This document shows, in pieces, positions 1-11,600 of a DNA stretch of 64,000 nucleotides; position 1 is the stretch's first letter; every line of letters begins with the position of its first letter. Location of the stretch: the NCBI RefSeq assembly GCF_035046505.1, contig NC_089821.1:178158031-178222030 (forward strand), written 5' to 3'. The stretch comes from Tiliqua scincoides (Eukaryota > Chordata > Lepidosauria > Squamata > Scincidae). Made by a program: the position numbers and the translations under genes. The notes beneath the pieces are model-generated. The model was given only the letters and a program-made list of their open reading frames with translations. It was not told the origin of the DNA and searched no databases.

Positions 1-102
1 ACATGATGTACAGTATATAACATTCCAATGTATTCATTGCTATTATGCTGAAATAGCTTATCATGCAAACTTTTTTTCAATGGTGTTTTACATCATGGAG
101 AC

Positions 103-462
103 CAGTGATTCCCAAACTTTTTCGCACCAGGACCCACTTTTTAAAATAGTTCTCTGTCTGGACCCACCTCAATTTATGAAACTTTTTAAAAAGGAAATCG
201 GGGGGGGGGATTGTTTGTTTGTTTGTTTAAGTAATAATAACCAGAAAAAGGACCCTGAAAAATTTATCTCCCTGTATTTACACACGCTTGCAAACTGCAG
301 GAGCTCAGCTCTTTGCAAGGTAATTAACAGCTACAGTATCTGATTTTTAAATAGCCTCAGGGCTTGAGGCAATTAATTTGATCTTTCCATCACCCTTTGG
401 TGACCAACCAAAAATCAGGTTACGACCCACCAGTGGGTACCAATCCACATTTTGGGGACAGC
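103..462 (-). mobile_element. Non-autonomous hAT-like element in MTO1 intron
   Basis: Begins CAGTGATTCCCAAAC and its right edge reads as an inverted form (TTTTGGGGACAGC). Its interior (GGTGATGGAAAGATC, GAGCTGAGCTCCTGCA on the minus strand) matches the nested element at 38907-39275. The right edge is approximate. Confidence 0.6.
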
Positions 463-547
463 TAATGTAGACTGAGACAAATGAATAAATTACCAGGAGA
501 TTCTTCATATCATTTGAATCACACTGGTCTGGCTTCTTTGATCATAT

Positions 548-965
548 AATAATAAATAATAATAATAATTAATTAACACAGGTATTTATATACCGCCTTT
601 CATGGTCTTCAGATTTCTCCTCAGACTTTATTTCAAGGCGGTTTACACAGGCAAGCTATACTAAATCCCTATAGGGATTTTTACAATTGACAAAGGTTCG
701 TCTTTCAAGAACTACAATATTTCAGATGGATCCTTTTATGATCTGGTATAACATTCTGGCCTCCAGTTTCCTCCCACGCAAGCTGACAATCCTTCATATC
801 TCACTGGAAGGGCGGCCAAAGAGCAGATGGAAAAACTCGGCTCGGCTTGTCAGCTGCTTCAAGGTCTCGCCGTTCACGGTGCTGGTGGCCTCGAACTGGC
901 GACCTTCAGCTGTTATCTTCAGGCAAATGGAGGCTCTACCCTCTAGACCAGACCTCCTGCCCAAA
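548..965 (-). mobile_element. tRNA-derived SINE
   Basis: On the minus strand the head (about 965-885) has an A-box-like GGTCTAGAGGGTAGAGCC and a B-box-like GGTCGCCAGTTCGAGGCC. The tail ends in ACCGCCTTGAAATAAAG-type sequence and an (ATT)n run near 545-570. A related tail fragment lies at 13728-13830. Confidence 0.7.
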
Positions 966-972
966 TCTAAAT

Positions 973-1146
973 CAGTGGTTTGCAACATGGTCCACACCTT
1001 CCTTCTAGGGGCCTCATGGGAAGAAAGTAGAACATTGGGAGGGCCACAGTATATTTCTGAGAGGGCCACCCAAGCTTTACTGCTAGGCATATGATGGAAT
1101 GAGGCTTAGAATGGGGCAATGAGCAAAAAACGTTTGAGAAATCCTG
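973..1146 (+). mobile_element. Short hAT-like MITE
   Basis: CAGTGGTTTGCAAC at the left and CGTTTGAGAAATCCTG at the right form imperfect terminal inverted repeats. It directly abuts the SINE head. No clear target duplication. Confidence 0.45.
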
Positions 1147-1349
1147 ATGTCAACCACAGTTTGACTGTGAAATGAACTGTAGCAAGTTCATGTCCTCCCA
1201 TCCTCACTTTACATAGAATAGGATAAAGGGGGAAATATCCTATTTTTACTGTTGAACCAACCACAGTTTCCTGTTTCCATGTACAAACTCATGGAAACAG
1301 TTATTTATTATAACACTTGGTAGGTAAAATAAATCGGACTCATAACTAC

Positions 1350-1500
1350 CTCAGAATGCCAGATGCAGGAGAGGCACCAGGATGCAGGTTGTATCTTGTG
1401 TGCTCCCTGAAGCACTTGATGGGCCACAGTCTGATACAGGAAGCTGGAGTAGATGGACTTTTGGCCTGATCCAGAGGGGCTCTTCTTATGTTCCTATGTT
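1350..1500 (+). mobile_element. CR1-like LINE 3' end
   Basis: CAGAATGCCAGATGCAGGAG ... GGCCTGATCCAG ... with a TTCTTATGT/TTCCTATGT repeat tail, the same 3' end as the copy ending at about 60434. Non-coding; lies in an MTO1 intron. Confidence 0.75.
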
Positions 1501-1945
1501 TCTACGGTGTTGATATCTTGGTTTGTTAACGAACTAGCAGTGTACAATAACACAGTGTACATAAAGAGAAATAGTGATTCAGTCAAAAGTAAAAAAGGAA
1601 GCACACTCCCTTTCACACAACAAAGAAGGGATGAAAGGGGGGAGGGGGAAGCGTGTTATACTAATATTCAACAGAAAGGTTTGCAAACTGGCTTACATAG
1701 CAAAAGGAATAAGAAGATGGTTCCACGTCCCGAAGAGACAGTCTTAAAAAATCTTCTAAAAAGATATGAAGGATAGCCCAGTAAATATAAGTAGCCGCAG
1801 GAAGGGGCTGCTAGGTTGAATAGAGGGAGTTGTGCTTCCCCTGCTGAATAGAAGACAGGCATCACTTCAAAAGGTGCAAGAGCTTAATTGCAAGTAGCTG
1901 GCTGATAGTATGTAGATAATGAAAATGACCGTGTTTGTACTACAG

Positions 1946-2300
1946 GTCCTCTCTCCTTATCTACAGATTCGGGACCTGCAGATTTAACACACCAGTGTTC
2001 TCCAATCATGTCCAGGAGCCTTTCAGAAGCCCACTGAGGCCACATGCAGTTGCTGTGCGCCTTAGGCCTTTGGAGGTGCCGGAAATGCACTTCTCATTTT
2101 TCTGAAAACCGGAAGTGTGTTTGTGGCACCTCTGAAGGCCTTTCTGAAACCTGTAGAGGCCTCTGTGGGCCTCAGAACACGTCTGGATGGTGACCAGAGA
2201 ATACCTCCAGTCACATCTAGAGGTCCTATGGACTGGATCTGTGGACTTGCTTATTCATGGGTTTTGGTATCTGTGGAGTTCTAGGAATGAATCTCCTGCA
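1946..2300. mobile_element. Old DNA-transposon-like repeat (paired CCGGAAGTG blocks)
   Basis: Ends read TCCTTATCTACAG and TTTTGGTATCTGTGG. The interior has paired AGGCCTTTCTGAAAC/GGAGCCTTTCAGAAGC blocks and CCGGAAGTG. Related sequence appears at about 51590-51850 and 61653-61940. Family uncertain. Confidence 0.4.
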
Positions 2301-2527
2301 GTAACCGATTCCAACTGTAATATCACTCAGAATAGTGATTTTGGGGACAAAGAAATGGGCCGTGGAGAAAGTGAGTTTATTATTGTTACTAGGAATGGAA
2401 GAATATGGTTTGAATGTTTACCATAAAGGTTGCGTGAAGTCTCTGAAAAGGAGGTCTCTTGCTGGTGTTCTTTTTTCCTTGTCCAAGTGAGGATTTGATT
2501 TAACAGAATTTTTTTTTCTCCTAGTAG

Positions 2528-2645
2528 AAAGAAATTCTACAAACGCCACATCTGACTGTTTGTGAGGCATCTGTGGAGGATCTTATAATGACAGCACCAG
2601 AGTTGGATCGTCCTGGGAAATGTCGAGTCAATGGAGTTATTCTGG
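2528..2645 (+). CDS. MTO1: MTO1 exon (first in window)
   Basis: Encodes [11 protein letters not shown] through [10 protein letters not shown] and starts in phase 0. The pyrimidine tract ends in two consecutive TAGs. Only the second (AG at 2526-2527) can be the acceptor, because the first would put an in-frame TAG in the exon. It ends with one base of a split Gly codon before GTCAGT. Confidence 0.93.
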
Positions 2646-5600
2646 GTCAGTATCAGAAGGAAGCTGCTTTCTAGATCAGTCCCATCTTCTTGTTAAGATG
2701 GGTTTTCTAACTATGTGAATGCAAATAGCCAGCAGCCTACCTTGTTATGTAGCATGGCACTTTTTACCATTAAGTACGTATTTCAGTGAACGCTGCTTCA
2801 GTAACCAGACAACTTGGTGAAATAGAGACAACGTGGAAATTGACCTCTTAGAAATTGACCTTTTACATTGTAACTTATTATACTACTTCCTTTCTTGGAA
2901 AGTAGGCTATCTGTATTGTTTAACTTCTTTGTGGTGATACACAATACAGGCGAACGTCGCCTTGTGATGTTCTGACTGGTGATGGGCTTCATATGCAGTG
3001 GTCCATGTAGCCTATCACCAATCACTTCCCACCCCCAGCCTCTGGAGCTGAACTGTGCTCCCCCACCTCCGGCGGCTTTTCTGAGCCCCGCAAAGGCTGC
3101 ATGCGTTTGCGCATCGCCTTTGCAAGGCTCAGACTAGCCGAAAAACAAAAAAATCTCAACTTTCAGTTTCCTGAGGAAAGGAATAGGAGAGCAGTGCGTT
3201 CTCTTCTCTGTAATGGTAAAATGAATAAAAATTTTCAAGATGCTTACTTTTAATGGTACCGTTTGTGTGAAATTAAGCTGAAAGGCTTGCCTTTAATTAA
3301 AAAGAAAAAGCAAGCTAACTCTACGCTTGGACTAAACCACAAGTTTCCTATTCCTGGCCTGATGATCTTCAACTCTTAGAATAGAAAATGGTCAAGTCAG
3401 CTTAATGGAATATGATGTACTGCACAATAGGAAATATTGATTCTTCCGTAATTAGGGCAGCAGCTGGTATACTAAATATACTTTGTTTCTCTTCTGTTCC
3501 CTCCCCCCAACAGGTGATGGAAGGAGAGTGCACTCTGGAAGTGTTGTTCTGACCACAGGTACATTTCTGAGGGGGATGATCCTAATTGGATTGGAAATGT
3601 ATCCTGCTGGACGTATGGGGGATCAGCCCTCCATTGGCCTTGCTCAAACCCTAGAGAACCTTGGATTTACCATTGGAAGACTCAAGACTGGGACTCCACC
3701 TCGACTAGTGAAAGACTCAATTGACTTCAGTGTTTTAGAAAAACAGAAGGCTGACAACACCCCTGTGCCATTCAGCTTCCTAAGTGAAACCGTGTGGATC
3801 AAGGTAGGATAGAGTCCTGAGCACGTATGCAGCTGATGGATCTTGAGGGACATCAGTCTCTCTATGAATGTGGAATGTAGTAATATCCTAGTAGTACTGT
3901 GTCTTTCACTAAGGATATTTTATAACTTCTGCTTCAGTAACAAAGTAATACTATGGATATTGCTGTGACTCCACGTGGGGATGCCTGAATGACCATTTCA
4001 TTTGTCTATTCCTGTCAAAAGTTGCAGAGAGTAACGAAAGAGGTTCCTGGGAAGTCTTTTCTTTAGATAGTGGGACATTGATGGTACAGAGTAACTGCAT
4101 GGTTTAGTATTTTTATTTCAGGCATGTCAGCCTTTTTTTACATATGTGAAAGGGTAATTTAAATGCCATTTCACCTGTCTCACCAATGGTCTCTTGTACC
4201 TGAAATATTGTCCCTGTGATTTGTAGTGATGAGGAAACTCCTTTTGTTTCTTGCAGCCATCTACTTGATTACTCTTCAGGCAGCCCAGTCCTAAACTGCG
4301 CTGGTGCATTGGGGCTGCATGGCCTCCACTGTATCCAGCGCAACTTAGGAGCAGAAGGCCTCCATGGGGTAAGGGGATATTTTTCACCTTATCTCAAGTA
4401 ACACCCCAGCCAATCCAATGGGGTACTTGAATCTGCACCAGCTATTTAGCTGGTGCAGGTCCAAGCAGCCCCATATAGGGCATTCAGGCCCAGGGGGGAG
4501 AATAGGATACAGTGGAGGCCTGCTCTGCCAATCCTGCCCCTCCTACAGACCTGATCCACCCCCTGTTTTGTCCTCCCCCACCCAGAAACACCCCCTTCCT
4601 GCCTCTGTTCTACCGCCCACCAACCCTCTGCTGGCCGGCACATCTCTTACCTCCACCGGTGGCCGATCCTCTGGATGCAGCATCAGCGGGGCAGCACAGG
4701 CCCCCCTGACAGCTCTGCTTACTCTCCAGGTGCCTCAAACATACTTTATGGCATGTTTGCAACACCCTCAGCTGGTGCAGGGACTGCTGTGCCGGTGAAA
4801 CGCATCAATAGGGCTGTGCTGTGAGTGTGTTACTGTTTCCTCCTTAAGTCCATGCAGACTTTATGTAACATAGTATACCACTCTTTTGGTTGCTCAGATA
4901 AGCAGTCTAATGGGGTATGGAGAACTAAATCACTGCATCTTATAACACAGCAGCATCAATATAAGCACATTAAAAATAATTCAGCTGGTATTGAAAAAGG
5001 TATAAGAAAATAAAAAGGTCTTCACTCAGCACTGTAAGGAGTTAAGAATGAGTACCAGGTTAGTATTTGGAGGAGAGCATTCTATAAACCATAGTATTAA
5101 TTATATTTACATTTCTTGGATACAACCATTTTGTAACATGCTCAAGTAGTATGGTAAGGATTGTGTGAATACTTAAAACAAACAGAAACCCTTTAAAACT
5201 TTGAAAACAATTCAGCCTGTGTAAAAACTACCATAATTCATTCACTAAACCCATGTGATTCTTTTTCAGTCTGAAGATCAGCTCTTATGTTACTTGACTC
5301 ACACAAATCCCAAAGTGAACCAGATCATCTGTGAGAATCTTCACCTGAACAACCATGTCAGAGAGACAACCAGAGGGCCCCGGTGACTTCCTCTTTATGT
5401 CGTTGATTTATTTTACTATGTAAACTGCTTTGTGAGTTACTCTTGTTGAAAGAGCAGTACATTATAATGATAATGGGATAAAAGTCAGGCATCCCACATC
5501 CTCAGGAAGGACTCAATGTCCAGATAAAACAAACCAGTAAATAACACCTGTCTAACTGTGAGAAAATATAATAATAATAGCAACAATATACTAACGTGTA

Positions 5601-8600
5601 TATGCACACATACATATACAGTGCCATTGGTGTAAATGGTACTTTATAGAGTAAACATAAGCAAAAAAAAGCTCTGTCCCCTGAGAGGCTTACAGTCTAT
5701 AGTTTTGCAGAAGGAAAAACAACAGGGGAGAGGGAGGACATGGATGAATGATGAACTGCAAAGGCAGTTACATGTAGTTTTTATAGGGACTAGAACAGAG
5801 ACTTTCAACCACTGCGCCGCAGCACATTGGTATGCCATGAATGGTCTGCAGGTGTGTCATGGGAGTTTGGCCTTGTATTAGTTGGGCAATTGAGGGACGT
5901 GAGCCCTCAGCCAGCATTGCAGTGTGCCTTGTCAATTGTCAAAAAACCAGTGGTGTGCCTTGACAATTTTAGTATCTTCTCAATGTGCTATGAGATGAAA
6001 AAGGTTGAAAATCGCTGGACTAGAACAATAAATGTGTCCAGTCTGTTGCATAGCTCTTGGGAATTGCAGGAGACTATTAGTCCCTTTCCTATGGCAGCAT
6101 CCTGATTCTGTCTGTGTCTAGGTACTGTCCATCACTTGAGTCTAAAGTTCTGCGTTTTCCAAATCGCGTGCATCAGCTCTGGCTTGAGCCTGAGGGTCTG
6201 GATTCCAATGTCATCTACCCACAGGGAATGTCATTGACATTGCCATCTGAGATCCAGGAAGAGCTCATCACCCATATTCGGGGTTTAGAGAAAGCCAAAA
6301 TGGTACAGCCAGGTAAGACGTGGAAAAAGGTCAAGCATCTCTAGTCAGATATAACTGTATAAGCAGGTTATTGTGAGTGCATGCCGCGTCTTCTTCACTT
6401 AAGAGATACAGGTTGTTTACAGGTCAGCTCACCAACATGTTGCAATGAACATTTTAATGATTCCTAAGTATTGAATTTCATGACCTTGCATTTTATGGGT
6501 ATATTCGAGTCCATGCAGCAGGTATTTCCCCAATTTCTTTTATTTATTTGACCTGGCACAGGCTATGGAGTTCAGTATGATTTTCTGGACCCACGTCAGC
6601 TGACTGCTTCCCTCGAGTCTCGTCTTGTTCAGCGGCTTTTCTTTGCAGGACAGATAAATGGCACAACAGGCTATGAAGAGGCTGCAGCTCAGGTAAGCAA
6701 GTTGAGGAAAGTATTTAGAATCTGGATAATGGTCTGAAAAGTCTTCTTCCACACCAAATTTCATAGTTACAAGAGACTTCCCACCAAAGATGACAGGATT
6801 CTTCTGTCAGTATTTTGCCTCCCTACGGGAGGGGCTGTAGCTCAGTGTAGAGCATGTCCTTTGCCTGCAGAAAATCCCAGATTTAATCTTTGGCATAGCC
6901 AAGTAGGACTGACAGAACAACCCTGGAGAGCTGCTGCCCATCAGTCTGGGCTATACTGAAGTAGATGAATCAATGGTCTGACTCCATATAAGGCATCTTC
7001 AGACCTTCATCTCTTGCCCTCATCCCTCTGGACTACTCCCTCTTCCAAATTTCTTTCATTTGGTTGTTACGTGCATCATTTTGAAACTTTAATTTGTTAG
7101 AAAAGCAGTGTATAAATATTCTTAATAATAATCTCCGTTCCTAGACCTTCCAGTGTCCCTTAGCCTCCTCACTTACTAGAAAGATCCTTAATTGCTAATC
7201 CCACCAATGTCAGATGTCCTTTGTCTATATTGTAACATAATAATGGCCCAATCCTATCCCCCACCAGTCGGTAGCATGCAGCATTGCCAACAGAGTGCAC
7301 ACTGTGTGATGTAGTGGGGGAGCAACCAGATAACCTGGAAGAGATAAGTAAAAATATTTTTACTTACCTCTATGTATGTTGCCCAACCATCAGTGGGTCT
7401 CCTTGGACCTGTGCCAGCTCTGAAGAGAGTCAGGGGGCTAAGAAAGGGGATAGGATCTGGCACATGCTGCAGCTGCTGAGATCCATTCTCCTAGCCCCCA
7501 AATTGCCACCTGGGCAGGCTGTTGGTGGGTGCACAAATCTTCCAGCCATTTGAGCTGGCAGTTCAGAGTGCCAGATGATGGCATGCCTTTCATACCATTG
7601 TATCTGGACTCATGGCAGCAATTGGAAAACCAGAAGTGGTTTGCACACGCTGTATCTCAACATTCCAAGCCTTGGGGAGCCCTGCAGAACACTGTGCAGG
7701 GCTCCCTGCACCTCCTGCTGCTTGCCAGGCACTTTGTAAGTACAAGCAACGCCCCCTTGCCTCCCTTAGTGACATGATCCTGGGGATAGTGTCACTGCCA
7801 TTGCCCCTTCCCCGCAGAGATTTACTTTGAGAGTCAGTCTCCCAAAACGTTTGAGAACCACATTAGAAAATTATTATATGAAACATAAGATGTTCCTACA
7901 TGCAGTTGCATTTACTGTACTGTTGATTTGCTTCAGCTGCTTAAAGGCCACTATGATACCTGCAGCTTCAACACTTTCCCACTTTGGACACAGATCAAGC
8001 AGGCTACAGCTCTAGTAGACCAAGCTTTGAAGGTCCTGTGTGTACAGTGGCTTCCTTGTGTCTTTTATAACCATATTTTTCTCTGTCAGGGTGTAGTTGC
8101 TGGAATCAATGCTGGCCTGAGGGTCAGAAATAAACCCCCATTCATCATCAGTCGCACTGAGGGTTACATTGGTGTTCTGATTGATGATCTCACCACCCTG
8201 GGCACCAGTGAGCCATACCGAATGTTCACCAGCCGAGTGGAGTTTCGGATGTCTCTACGTCCAGATAATGCTGACAGCAGGCTCACCTTCCGAGGTACAT
8301 GTAGTCGTCCTCCATCAGTCTGATTTGCCATTCAGAATGCACTTTTCTCCCTTCTCACGCTTTCTGTCTTTGAAGGCTACAGCGAAGCTGGTTGTGTTTC
8401 CCAGAAGCGATACAAACAAGCATCTCAGATGAAAGCTGCATTGGAAGAAGGCATCAAAGCACTGAAATCTGTTCAGTTCAGCTGCATGAAATGGGCCCAG
8501 CTCATTCCAGAAGCAAAAATAAGTGCTAATCGTAACTCATCTTGCAGGTATGGATTTTCCTTGGGTCTTGTTTTTTCAGGATTGTCTTTTAGCGTGAGGC

Positions 8601-11600
8601 ATGAGAGATATAAAATATAAACATTTTGCTTTGTAGTCTGTCTCATATTAAAAAATCTACTTTGATTAGCGAATGTTTTGTGAAGGTGTAAAGTGGCCAC
8701 CCACAAAGCTGTTGCTTTGTGGCAGTTGTCCACACAGTCAAGGGAAAATTTTAAAACTACAACATAGTGAAAGTGAGGGAGAGGACCTTTGGAACTTTTT
8801 ATTGTGTCTGTTTTCACACTGGAATAAGTAACTGTTAAAAACATATCCTGGTCAGTACATCATAGAGACAGAATTCTAGCCTGACAAGGTAGTGTGTGGC
8901 TAAGCCTCCAATCGTATGCACACCTGACGGTAAGCCCCACTGAAGAAAGTAGAACTTAGAAGTAAGACATGCATAGGCTTGCGCTGTAAGTAATTTAGGA
9001 TTTGTTATCTGCATAAAACAATGAAAAGGTTTAACAACTTCAGAAAACAGTCATAAGCACAAAAAAATGAGTCTAGGATTGTAATCTTAATTTATGCCCA
9101 GTTATGTAAATGAGCCCTGGACTTATTTCACATGGGACCTTGTTTTTGTTGCAATTGTCGAAGCACTAGTATTAATCTCTCTTCTTTTTTTTTCCAAACT
9201 ATGGTGTTTCTTCTTAATTACATTTTTTTAAAGAAATCTCCACTGGGTTTCCTTGAACTAAATTACTGTCTTTCTTCCACTATATAGCCTTCTAATTTCT
9301 ATTACCTGTCATTCCCCATGTTAGTTTGTAAGATTCTTAAGGCTAGGTGTATTGTTTTGTGCATGAACAATGCCAATGTGATTAGGATTCATAGATGGTG
9401 ACACCGGAGTAAGAGCAGCTGTGAGAAAGGCCTTGGGTCCCTAAAAAACTTCCATGGGAATGGACATTAGTTAAGATTAACACACTGGCCTAATAATCAG
9501 TGATGTCTTGTTCTTGTTTGCATAGTGCTCTAGACATGCTTCAGTACCAAGAGGTCAATATGGAGATGTTGGCAAGAGCTGTCCCAGAGTCTCTGAAAAC
9601 ATTTGCTGAATGGAGACAACTGGCAGAGAGGCTAAAAATAGAAGGTAGGAAAGACCAGTGAATTTTTAGGATACACTTGGTACCCAGTTGATCATGCTCA
9701 TTTGGGAATTAGCTCAGACCAGAAATTTTCTCTAGTCTCAGGGTACACTGTTTACATTTTTTTGCACACTGGCTGTTATTACTGCCAGGTAGCTTATGGA
9801 CAGAGGTGTTCGTTTCTGGTAAAATAGGATTACAGGATTAAGACTCTTGATTACGAGTCTTAATGAAGACAATGGGCTTACTTCTGAGTAAAATGAATAA
9901 CACCATTTTCAAACACCTCTACATGTGATGGGAGATCTTGTGGTATGAGAGTAAGGCTGCAGTCCTATCCACACGTACCTAGGAAAAAGTCCTATTGACT
10001 ATAATGAGACTTAGTTCTGAATAGACATGCACAGGATTGTGCTTTGAGTCAGGTATAGGCTGACTGAAAAGACAGACCACTTTCTGTGGTTAGAGCAGGA
10101 GTGCCCAAGACCCGGCCTGGGGGCCATTTGCGGCCCTCAGGGACTCCCAATCGAGCCCTTGGGGAGCCCCGTATCCAATGAGCCTCTGTCTCTCCAGAGA
10201 CTTGCTAGATCCTGTGCTGGCCCGATGCAACTGCTGTCAGCGTGAGAGTGACTGTTTGGCCTTTTGCGTGAGCTGTGGGATGAGGGCTCCATCCACTGCT
10301 TGCTGTTTCACATCTGTGATGCAGCAGTGGCAGCGAAGGAAAGGTCAGCCTTGCTTTGTGCAAGGCCTTTTATAGACCTTGAGCTTTTGCAAGACCTTCT
10401 TCATTCATATAAGGTCCATCTCTAATATATTTATGTAAATTTATTCAAATTTGAAAAGTAAATTAATTTTTTTCCCTAGCCCCTGACCCAGTGTCAGAGA
10501 GATGATGTGGCCCTCCTGCCAAAAAGTTTGGACACCCCTGGGTTAGAGGAAAGTCCTGCTGCTCATGTTCACAATAAAGTGAGTCAGCATCCATTGATAA
10601 TATTCCCACATCAGAAGTCTCAATTTGTTTTCTAAAACTCCCTGGGTGTTTACAACATATGGAGGTGAGGCAGTGAAGTGGTAGCTATTATTCTTTGACT
10701 TTGATCCTCCTGTTCATTTTCTTTGCTTTCCCTGTAAGCTTCGTATGCATTGCATGTGTCTAATCAGAAGCTGGAAATAGAGGAAGTGCGTCGAGATGAG
10801 GCTCTCCAGCTTCCTGAGGATCTGGATTATTTTTCCCTGAATGTATCACTATCCCAGGAAGTGCGAGAGAAACTGGACTCCCATCGTCCCCAGACAGTAA
10901 GGCACTGATACATTACAGAGTAGAATGTTGAACAGATACCACCTCAGCACTAGAGATGTGTGTCTTTGAGTTGGTCATTTCCACAGGCTTTGGTGTGAAA
11001 CCTGAGAAGCATAGTCATACTGGGAGGAGGGAGCTTGATACATTGCCAGTGTTTGTCTCATGGGTGAATCTTCAGTCTTTCCAGCTATTATGGATAACAC
11101 AGCAGGAGATACTACTGGAATAGTAACTTCCAGATACTGGAAGTTCTATTACAGCTGAACAACGGTTGTGGAGAAAGTATGGAGAGCTTGTAACAAAGAC
11201 AATTCTATTGTTCTGGCTCTGATTAAAAATGCATTTGGTAATGCATCATGGAAAGTTTAACATCTTACAGATTAAACACTATGACAGAATTGGTGTAGTG
11301 CAGAGATTTTCAACCTTTTTTGTCTCACGACACACTGACAAGAAGCAAAAATTGTCAAGGCACACCATAAGTTTTTTTGACAATTACAAGGCACACCATG
11401 CTGCCATGGGGGGGGGGGCCTCACATCCCCATTAACTCTACTAATAAATGACCCACCCCCAACCACCCATGGCAGCTCTGCAGACCATTCACGGCACAGC
11501 AGTGTGCCACAGCACAGTGGTTGAAAATGGTAAAGACTGAGGTACGAATTAGGAAGTCACAGTTCAGATCTTGTCTCTGCCATGAACTTGCATACTGCAA

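Noticed and set aside
1-2527. Further MTO1 exons left of 2528
   Set aside because: I looked for the preceding segment (for example RRKGPAVWG and QIDRKLY) and found none; the interval is intron with repeats.
6826-6905. Possible tRNA gene (GGGCTGTAGCTCAGTGTAGA)
   Set aside because: No cloverleaf can be completed, the B-box is decayed and a SINE body follows; it is a tRNA-derived SINE head.
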